Source: an uncultured Synergistales bacterium (lineage in GTDB: Bacteria; Synergistota; Synergistia; Synergistales; Aminobacteriaceae). Taken from it: DNA of 5,087 nucleotides. Positions 1 through 4,469 of the stretch are shown here, piece by piece. The notes beneath the pieces were generated by a model that was not told where the DNA came from, made no database searches, and saw only the letters and a list, made by a program, of their open reading frames with translations. The stretch spans positions 1 to 5,087 of the forward strand of contig CAJORD010000305.1 of NCBI GenBank assembly GCA_905236605.1. The letters run 5' to 3'. How positions within the stretch are numbered: position 1 is the first letter of the stretch; every line of letters begins with the position of its first letter. The translations under genes and the position numbers were made by a program.

Positions 1-1
1 C

Positions 2-496
2 ATGATGCTTGGAACGATTTTTTGCAACATGAGCGAATATTCGGCCGACATTATGAAACGTTCTGAAAAATGGTCAGCGCCACTTTACGCTGTCTTCTTT
101 GTCTTATCGGGAGCGCGGCTTGAGCTTTCTGTCTTTCAATATCCGTTCGTTATCGCCACGGGATTAATTTATATATTTACGCGTTGCCTCGGAAAATATT
201 TTGGCGCGTCCTTCAGCAGCACGATAATGAACTGTTCAGAGAACGTGAAAAAATATTTAGGGATTACGTTATTCCCGCAGGCCGGTGTAGCTTTGGGAAT
301 GGTTGTAAGCGCACAGACACTCGGCGATACGATGGGCGGCTTGATTCGCAACATTATTTTATTCAGCGTCTTAGTTTATGAACTTGTCGGCCCGATGCTT
401 ACGCGAATGGCTTTAATGAAAGCCGGCGAGATTGAACCCGGACAGCCCGAACACGTCAACAGAGCACGATTCCAAATTACAAAACACAGAAATTAA
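2..496 (+). CDS. Cation:proton antiporter (CPA2 / Na+/H+ exchanger type), C-terminal part, 5' truncated
   Basis: This is the last 164 or so residues of an inner-membrane monovalent cation/proton antiporter; the N-terminal half lies before the window. The visible part has alternating hydrophobic helices. Typical CPA2 family landmarks are present: a PLYAVFFVLSGARLEL segment (about residues 27-42), an FTRCLGKYFGA helix (59-69), and KKYLGITLFPQAGVALGM (83-100), in which the LxPQAGVALG stretch is the clearest family signature. A last hydrophobic helix (about 112-135) ends in a short hydrophilic tail containing GEIEPG. The ATG at position 2 is probably internal, because it begins inside a conserved transmembrane stretch and no ribosome binding site can be seen. 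The transported ion (Na+ or K+) cannot be decided. No terminator is visible before the next gene, so read-through into 559-750 is possible. Confidence 0.85.
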   Translation: MMLGTIFCNMSEYSADIMKRSEKWSAPLYAVFFVLSGARLELSVFQYPFVIATGLIYIFTRCLGKYFGASFSSTIMNCSENVKKYLGITLFPQAGVALGMVVSAQTLGDTMGGLIRNIILFSVLVYELVGPMLTRMALMKAGEIEPGQPEHVNRARFQITKHRN

Positions 497-502
497 TATT
501 TC

Positions 503-511
503 TGATAAAAT
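503..511 (+). promoter_or_regulatory. Possible extended -10 promoter for the 63-aa gene
   Basis: TGATAAAAT fits an extended -10 element (TGn followed by TAAAAT at 506-511). There is no recognisable -35 at 17 bp spacing. It would start RNA near 518, about 40 bases before the ATG at 559. This is weak evidence in AT-rich DNA; co-transcription with the antiporter is the alternative. Confidence 0.3.
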
Positions 512-558
512 AATTGCGCAGTGCTTATTAAGGAAAGAATTCATGGAGGAATTTCAAA

Positions 559-750
559 ATGCGCGTAGTTCAGACGAATATTATTAATGATACAGCAGGC
601 TCTGTCAGCAGACTTGAAAAAGGATTCGTGACGCGCCGTGTTGAAAATCAGTACGTTCATGTTCAAGAACCTATAATGGTTCAGCGTCCACAAATTGAAG
701 ATTTTAATAACATGGTCGTAGTACACGATCAAGTCGAACAATACATTTAA
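559..750 (+). CDS. Hypothetical 63-aa soluble protein
   Basis: This small gene starts with ATG at 559, eight bases after a strong GGAGGA ribosome binding site (545-550), and ends at TAA 748-750. A terminator hairpin follows directly, which supports it as a real gene. The protein has no signal peptide, no membrane segment and no cysteine. It is rich in Val, Gln and Asn, with alternating hydrophobic/polar stretches such as NQYVHVQEPIMVQRP (about residues 30-44) and NMVVVHDQVEQYI at the C-terminus, which suggest short beta strands. I do not recognise a family. It lies downstream of the antiporter (62-base gap) and converges with the exported-protein operon. No function is proposed. Confidence 0.7.
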   Translation: MRVVQTNIINDTAGSVSRLEKGFVTRRVENQYVHVQEPIMVQRPQIEDFNNMVVVHDQVEQYI

Positions 751-767
751 GTTTAAGCAAAAAATTT

Positions 768-803
768 GAGGAGTCAGGAATTAAATCCCGGCTCCTCGTT
801 TTT
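768..803. terminator. Bidirectional intrinsic terminator between convergent genes
   Basis: GAGGAG (768-773) pairs with CTCCTC (792-797). The stem continues as T774-G791 and C775-G790, has one A-C mismatch, then GGA (777-779) with TCC (786-788) around an ATTAAA loop. On the plus strand it is followed by GTTTTTG. On the minus strand the stem is followed by AAATTTTTT. It can therefore end transcripts of the 63-aa gene and of the three-gene minus-strand operon, whose last stop codon is at 815-817. Confidence 0.85.
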
Positions 804-814
804 GATTTTAATTT

Positions 815-1333
815 TTATTTTTCGGGCGCTTCATTTACTTCGGGCTTCGGCTGCATTGGTGCGGGCGGAACTTTTTTATTAAGCTCGCGGTGCTTCTTAA
901 ATTCCTCAATGCGTTCGAGCTTCTTCGCAAATCTCCACGCGTCGATCTCTTGTTCAAGTTTTTGCATTTTTGCGTAAGTGTCGAGCGCTTTCGCTTTATT
1001 AATCGGCTCGCTTGACATTGCTTCTTCTAAATCAACGCGAAGTTTTGCAAGTTCGGCGGCCTTTTCACGAATTTCCTTCGGCATGTCGGGAGTGAAGTTC
1101 ATTCCTCGTGGGCCTCTGCAACGTCCTTCAAAGCCACGGGCATTACGCGGGCCGCGTCCTTCAAATTTGCCGTCTGGCTGACAAAACTCTCCCGGCTGTC
1201 CGTTCGGGCGATCAAGCTGCTGATTGCGATGTTCACGGGTTTCAACGTTCTGAACTTTTCTCGGCTGTGCAAAAGCGGCTGCTGCTCCACAAACTACACA
1301 CACTACTAACACGATTGCTAATACTTTTTTCAT
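815..1333 (-). CDS. Exported Spy/CpxP/ZraP-like helical protein
   Basis: This is a 172-aa precursor with a clear signal peptide: MKK, hydrophobic core at about 4-19, and predicted cleavage after AFA (20-22). Residues 23-80 form a Gly/Arg/Pro/Asn-rich, probably disordered segment with two cysteines (C51 and C72). Residues 83-150 are strongly helical and charged, with heptad-like leucines (AAELAKLRVDLEEAM, then KMQKLEQEIDAWRFAKKLERIEEF). A Pro/Glu-rich tail follows. The helical core resembles the Spy/CpxP/ZraP superfamily of periplasmic chaperone or metal-linked proteins in size and pattern, but I do not see the classical LTxxQ motif. The start is fixed by AGGAGG (complement of 1344-1349) upstream of the ATG. 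It is the third gene of the operon, and its divergent two-component system recalls cpxP/cpxRA. A role as envelope chaperone or accessory sensor is inferred. Confidence 0.7.
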   Translation of the reverse strand: MKKVLAIVLVVCVVCGAAAAFAQPRKVQNVETREHRNQQLDRPNGQPGEFCQPDGKFEGRGPRNARGFEGRCRGPRGMNFTPDMPKEIREKAAELAKLRVDLEEAMSSEPINKAKALDTYAKMQKLEQEIDAWRFAKKLERIEEFKKHRELNKKVPPAPMQPKPEVNEAPEK

Positions 1334-1374
1334 AATTAAAATACCTCCTAAAAATTTCTTGATTAAAATTTAAT

Positions 1375-1728
1375 TTAATTTCTGCCTCGCGGCATTTCCG
1401 GGCGCTGACCATTGTCGTTAAAGTCCGGTGGTCTTCTGTCATCTGAACGCGGCTTCGGTGGTCTTTTATCTCCGCTCATCGGGGGACGCTTTCCATCTTT
1501 CGGTGGCTCGGGCGGTCTGCCTTTCATGTCGCGGCTCATAGGCGGGCGTTGACCCTTCTGAAACTCCTGCGGCGGTTCGGGCGGTCGTTGCGGCTGCGTC
1601 TTTGCTTGAGCGATCGGCCTGAACTTCACGCCGTCAACGTCGATTTTTATGTTTACGCCTGCGAACGCTGCTCCTGAAACTCCTAAAACTCCTGCAACTG
1701 TCAAAACTGCTAAAAATTTTCTCTTCAT
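1375..1728 (-). CDS. Exported RPP-repeat protein, function unknown
   Basis: This is a 117-aa precursor. Residues 1-23 are a signal peptide ending in AFA, and the mature protein starts at G24. A short beta-like segment follows (IKIDVDGVKF, 27-36), then a proline- and charge-rich tail from about residue 45 to the end. In the tail RPP recurs at residues 48, 61, 71, 81, 89 and 99, with a degenerate RPE at 109; the spacing is mostly 10 residues, and PPMS occurs twice. The tail has no His or Cys and is net basic, so it is probably disordered or polyproline-II. The start is supported by AAAGGAGT (complement of 1736-1743) seven bases before the ATG. It is the middle gene of the minus-strand operon, with gaps of 33 and 41 bases to its neighbours. 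I recognise no family; binding to envelope polymers or partner proteins is only a guess. Confidence 0.75.
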   Translation of the reverse strand: MKRKFLAVLTVAGVLGVSGAAFAGVNIKIDVDGVKFRPIAQAKTQPQRPPEPPQEFQKGQRPPMSRDMKGRPPEPPKDGKRPPMSGDKRPPKPRSDDRRPPDFNDNGQRPEMPRGRN

Positions 1729-1761
1729 CTTAAAAACTCCTTTCTCAAAAATCCCTTGCCT

Positions 1762-2124
1762 TTAGCGATGAGGCGGCGGCGGCATATGTCCTCTTGGTCC
1801 GGGGCCAAAATGTTCCGGCCTTCCGTGAGCATGATGTCCTCCTGGTCTGTCCCACATATCCGGCTCCGGCGGCCTGTGATACGGGTGATACGCTGGCGGG
1901 TGATACCCTCGTTGAGGCTCTGGCGGCGGGGGCGGCGGCATGTGCATATCGTGGTGTGGCGGTCCCGGAGGAGGCGGTGCGTCGTGATGACGTCCGAAAA
2001 CAATTTGCACTCCTTCAAGTTCGATTCCACTTGCTGACGCAGGGCTTGTTCCGTAAAAAACGCTTCCTGCTATTATTAACGTAAAAGCTACTGCTAATTT
2101 TTTGTTTCCTTTTTTATTTTTCAT
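1762..2124 (-). CDS. Exported His/Pro-rich protein, possible metal binder
   Basis: This is a 120-aa precursor. The basic N-terminus (MKNKKGNKK) and hydrophobic core at about 10-24 lead to a likely cleavage site after ASA (29-31). The mature chain opens with IELEGVQI (34-41), a motif nearly matched in the next gene. The rest is low complexity: 14 histidines in the mature part (three HH pairs at 46-47, 57-58 and 97-98), four methionines, and polyproline runs at 50-53, 63-68 and 115-118. Such His/Met-rich exported tails commonly bind Zn, Ni or Cu, but no defined site can be assigned. The start is set by AAGGAGGT (complement of 2133-2140), eight bases upstream. It is the first gene of the operon, directly behind the presumed promoter and regulator site. 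Six consecutive prolines imply need for elongation factor P during translation. Confidence 0.75.
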   Translation of the reverse strand: MKNKKGNKKLAVAFTLIIAGSVFYGTSPASASGIELEGVQIVFGRHHDAPPPPGPPHHDMHMPPPPPPEPQRGYHPPAYHPYHRPPEPDMWDRPGGHHAHGRPEHFGPGPRGHMPPPPHR

Positions 2125-2154
2125 TTTGTTCGACCTCCTTGTTTCAACGCTGAT

Positions 2155-2163
2155 AGAATAACA
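2155..2163 (-). promoter_or_regulatory. Extended -10 promoter of the exported-protein operon
   Basis: On the minus strand this reads TGTTATTCT, an extended -10 (TGn plus TATTCT at 2155-2160). A weak -35 such as TTTTGA ends 16 bp upstream and abuts the tandem repeat at 2179-2200. RNA would start near 2148, about 24 bases before the start codon at 2124. The poor -35 and an adjacent regulator site suggest a promoter that needs an activator. Confidence 0.5.
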
Positions 2164-2178
2164 ATAAATTATGAACTC

Positions 2179-2200
2179 AAAATGAAATTAAAATGAAATT
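2179..2200. promoter_or_regulatory. Tandem 11-bp direct repeat, likely response-regulator operator
   Basis: AAAATGAAATT occurs twice back to back (2179-2189 and 2190-2200) with no mismatch. On the minus strand this is AATTTCATTTT twice, immediately upstream of or overlapping the -35 of the exported-protein operon. OmpR/PhoB-family regulators bind as head-to-tail dimers to direct repeats spaced about 11 bp, so the site fits the regulator encoded just to its right. It also lies 28 bases before that regulator's ATG, so autoregulation is plausible. The repeat is seen directly; the binding is inferred. Confidence 0.6.
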
Positions 2201-2227
2201 CTTGTGAATGACGAAGGAGATTTTTAC

Positions 2228-2911
2228 ATGAAAATTTTAATTGTTGAAGACGAAACATCTATCGCCGAAGTCGTCAGCGCCTATGCAAAACGCGACGGCT
2301 ACGAAACTGTTATAGCGTCCGACGGCCTCGAAGCTCTTGAAATTTTTGAACGTGATGAAATTGATTTAATACTTCTCGATTTAATGCTTCCAAAGTTAAA
2401 TGGCGAAGAAGTTTGCAGACGAGTCCGGGAAAAATCTTCCGTGCCTATAATAATGTTGACGGCGAAATCTGGAGAGTCTGACGTCGTTGAAGGACTTGAC
2501 ACAGGTGCTAATGATTACGTCACGAAACCGTTTAGCCCTCGCGTTCTGATGGCGCGAATCCGTGCGCAGCTTCGCCCGAAAGAAACTCGCGATAATATTG
2601 CGTCAGGAGCTTTTGCTGACGGACGAATCGAAATTGACCCCGAACGCGTCGAAATTCGCAAGGACGGAACGCCGATCCCCGTAACGAAAAGCGAATTTTT
2701 AATTTTTTCTACGCTTGTGTCAAAACCGATCCGCACGTGGTCAAGAGAAGAAATTATTCGCACGGCATTGGGCGACGATTATGACGGCTTCGACAGGACT
2801 ATCGACACTTACATCAAAAATTTAAGAAAAAAACTCGCCGAGCCCGGTCATGAAAACGGCTGGATAAAAACTGTTTACGGATTCGGTTACAGATTCGACG
2901 ATGACAAATAA
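2228..2911 (+). CDS. OmpR-family response regulator
   Basis: This 227-aa cytoplasmic DNA-binding regulator is the output half of a two-component system. The receiver domain (about 1-116) has all key residues: acidic pocket E7 and D8, phospho-acceptor D51 in LLDLMLP, T78 in MLTAK, switch aromatic Y97 and K100-P101 in VTKPF. The C-terminal winged helix (about 130-227) shows the OmpR/PhoB signature RTIDTYIKNLRKKL and the wing TVYGFGYRF. Length is normal for the family. ATG 2228 is chosen because AAGGAGA (2214-2220) lies seven bases upstream and MKILIVEDE is the canonical receiver start. The in-frame GTG at 2204 would put the ribosome binding site inside the gene. It overlaps the kinase gene by 11 bases and is divergent from the exported-protein operon, its likely target. 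The closest general resemblance is CpxR/BaeR-type regulators. Confidence 0.93.
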   Translation: MKILIVEDETSIAEVVSAYAKRDGYETVIASDGLEALEIFERDEIDLILLDLMLPKLNGEEVCRRVREKSSVPIIMLTAKSGESDVVEGLDTGANDYVTKPFSPRVLMARIRAQLRPKETRDNIASGAFADGRIEIDPERVEIRKDGTPIPVTKSEFLIFSTLVSKPIRTWSREEIIRTALGDDYDGFDRTIDTYIKNLRKKLAEPGHENGWIKTVYGFGYRFDDDK

Positions 2912-4286
2912 AAGTAAATCTTTGCGGCGGCACTTTTTGGCGCTATATGTCCTCTTGGCGGTGCTAAGTGGGATTGTCGTGCCTGCGCTCGGAGTTCATT
3001 TTAGCGTCAACGCGTTCCGAAATTATCAAATCCAACGACGACAAGCCGATCTCGAAAATCTCGGTGAATCTCTAACGGCCGTTTACGAAGAAGAAGGAGG
3101 AGTTTGGAAACGTCGGCGAATAATGGACGTTTTGCGGCCGGCTCCTCAATGGGCAGGAATGATTATAGAGTTGCTCGACAGCGAAGGGCATGAGATTTTC
3201 ACTTTGAAGCCCATGCAAATGCCTCGCAGAGATCATCATTCAAATAATAATAATGAAAATAATCTTAACGACGGTTCAGAAACAGAACATATGACGCTAA
3301 AATTAGGGCATTCAAAAAATATTGGCCGTCTTGAAATTGAAAGGAAAATTCCTAGCGGGCGTTATGAACTTTCTTTTATATCGTATTTAACTCGTTATAC
3401 ACTGGCAGGAGCTTTCATTATGATTTTATTCGCGTGCGGCGTGGGGTGCTTTGTCGCAGAAAGATTGAGTCGGCCTGTTATAAAAGTCATCGAACGTACA
3501 AAAAAAATTTCAAAAGGCGATTATGACGTCGAAAAAATTTCTTCCGTTGGAATTTCAGAACTTGATGACTTAACAAAGGGAGTTGAAAATCTTGCGCGCT
3601 CTCTCGCTGCTCAAGAAAAACTTCGTCAGCGGCTTATGGTTGATGTTGCTCACGAACTGCGGACGCCGTTGACCGTCGTAAGAACTCAAATTGAAGCAAT
3701 CGAGGACGGAATTTTAGAGCCAACTCCCGAACGTCTTCGCTTATGTTTGAACGAGATTAAGCGATTAGGCGGCCTGATTGAAAACGTTGAATCACTGACG
3801 CGCCTTGAAGGCGAGACAATCGAACTTCACACAGAGAAAACAGAAATGAAAAATTATCTTGCGCCCGTGCTTGAAACTTTTATGCCGGTCTTTGAGAGAG
3901 CAAAAATAAAATTTTCGTTCGAGCTTGAAGAAAATCTTTTCTGCGATATTGACAGATATAAATTTCGTCATGTCGTTGACAACTTATTATCAAACGCCTT
4001 GCGATACACAAACCCCGGCGGCAATGTCGAAACAAAATTATACGGTTTTGATGACAAAGTTTACATTGAAGTTCGTGATACAGGAATAGGAATTTCAGAA
4101 AAGGACTTGCCGAATATTTTTGAAAGATTTTATCGCGCCGACGAATCCCGAGCACGAGTTACGGGCGGCAGCGGCGTAGGACTTGCGATTGTGAAAGCGT
4201 CAGTAGAAGCTCACAACGGAAAAATCATCGCGCAGAGTGTCAAAGGCGAAGGCAGTGTTTTCAAAATCGAGTTGCCAAAATCTTGA
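2901..4286 (+). CDS. Membrane sensor histidine kinase, partner of the upstream regulator
   Basis: This 461-aa kinase has TM1 at about residues 11-34, a periplasmic sensor region (35-162), TM2 (about 164-187), a HAMP linker (188-240), a dimerisation/phospho-acceptor domain with H251 in VAHELRTPL, and an ATPase domain. The ATPase domain contains the N box (DNLLSNALRYT, 360-370), G1 box DTGIGI (393-398), F box IFERFYRAD and G2 box GGSGVGLAIV (422-431). All catalytic motifs are intact. The sensor region is small and not recognised; it carries an Asn-rich insert (115-121) flanked by H112, H113, H130, H137, M105 and M107. The start ATG overlaps the regulator's last codons by 11 bases and no separate ribosome binding site is visible, so translation is probably coupled. 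The kinase should phosphorylate D51 of the regulator. Confidence 0.93.
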   Translation: MTNKSKSLRRHFLALYVLLAVLSGIVVPALGVHFSVNAFRNYQIQRRQADLENLGESLTAVYEEEGGVWKRRRIMDVLRPAPQWAGMIIELLDSEGHEIFTLKPMQMPRRDHHSNNNNENNLNDGSETEHMTLKLGHSKNIGRLEIERKIPSGRYELSFISYLTRYTLAGAFIMILFACGVGCFVAERLSRPVIKVIERTKKISKGDYDVEKISSVGISELDDLTKGVENLARSLAAQEKLRQRLMVDVAHELRTPLTVVRTQIEAIEDGILEPTPERLRLCLNEIKRLGGLIENVESLTRLEGETIELHTEKTEMKNYLAPVLETFMPVFERAKIKFSFELEENLFCDIDRYKFRHVVDNLLSNALRYTNPGGNVETKLYGFDDKVYIEVRDTGIGISEKDLPNIFERFYRADESRARVTGGSGVGLAIVKASVEAHNGKIIAQSVKGEGSVFKIELPKS

Positions 4287-4300
4287 CGAGCTTCTTTATA

Positions 4301-4309
4301 TGTTATAAT
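4301..4309 (+). promoter_or_regulatory. Strong extended -10 promoter after the kinase gene
   Basis: TGTTATAAT is a consensus extended -10 (TATAAT at 4304-4309). TCTTGA at 4281-4286 gives a 17-bp spacer; TTGACG at 4283-4288 matches the -35 consensus better but leaves only 15 bp. The promoter overlaps the kinase stop codon and would start RNA near 4316, about 70 bases before the terminator at 4357-4388. Confidence 0.55.
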
Positions 4310-4315
4310 TCACTT

Positions 4316-4389
4316 ACTTTCGTATAAGACAAACATTAGGGGGTTCACCCGGAAGTCTCTTGATGAGTGGTACATCAGGAGCTTTTTTG
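4316..4389 (+). ncRNA. Candidate short RNA (about 70-75 nt) or attenuated leader
   Basis: The segment runs from the expected start of the consensus-like promoter to the end of an intrinsic terminator, with no convincing reading frame inside. It contains a small GGG-TTCA-CCC hairpin (4341-4350) before the terminator stem. I compared it by eye with known riboswitch consensus motifs (fluoride, preQ1, TPP, ZTP, SAM) and found no match. It may be an independent sRNA, a regulated leader of the downstream flavoenzyme gene, or simply the 3' end of the kinase transcript with a fortuitous promoter. Confidence 0.3.
4357..4388 (+). terminator. Intrinsic terminator downstream of the kinase
   Basis: CTCTTGATG (4357-4365) pairs with CATCAGGAG (4373-4381) over nine base pairs including one G-T, around a seven-base loop. 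It is followed by C and a run of six T (4383-4388). It ends the regulator-kinase transcript and any RNA from the promoter at 4301-4309. Confidence 0.85.
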
Positions 4390-4409
4390 TGCCTCAAATA
4401 AATTAAATC

Positions 4410-4418
4410 TGTTATACT
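4410..4418 (+). promoter_or_regulatory. Extended -10 promoter of the flavoenzyme gene
   Basis: TGTTATACT is an extended -10 (TATACT at 4413-4418), just after the terminator. No good -35 is present at 17 bp. RNA would start near 4425, in an A5T8 tract (4425-4437) that directly precedes the AAGGAG ribosome binding site (4438-4443). Confidence 0.5.
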
Positions 4419-4469
4419 CTATCCAAAAATTTTTTTTAAGGAGCGTGTATCTAAAAGTTGAACGAAAAC

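Noticed and set aside
1286..1300. Lipoprotein signal (Cys12 or Cys15) in the Spy-like protein
   Set aside because: The residue before each Cys is Val, not Gly/Ala/Ser, so there is no lipobox; AFA at 20-22 is a normal signal peptidase I site.
978..1442. Several 60-75 codon frames within and around the Spy-like gene
   Set aside because: They overlap genes with better start signals, have no own ribosome binding site and encode biased, non-protein-like sequence.
1725..2084. Overlapping Arg- or Ala-rich open frames on both strands across the His/Pro-rich gene
   Set aside because: They are shadows of GC-rich proline and histidine codons; the frame at 1762-2124 has the signal peptide and strong ribosome binding site.
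2204..2227. GTG start at 2204 giving a 235-aa response regulator
   Set aside because: The stretch contains the Shine-Dalgarno AAGGAGA; the canonical receiver start MKILIVEDE begins at ATG 2228 with ideal spacing.
3880..4155. 91-codon minus-strand frame inside the kinase
   Set aside because: It is antisense to the conserved ATPase domain, so it is explained by codon constraint.
4339..4388. Fluoride (crcB) or preQ1 riboswitch
   Set aside because: The GGUUC-like piece and terminator are superficially similar, but the conserved core bases and pseudoknot partners of either class are missing.
4363..4401. 12-codon frame ATG AGT GGT ... TAA spanning the terminator
   Set aside because: It starts inside the terminator stem, crosses the T run and lacks a convincing ribosome binding site.
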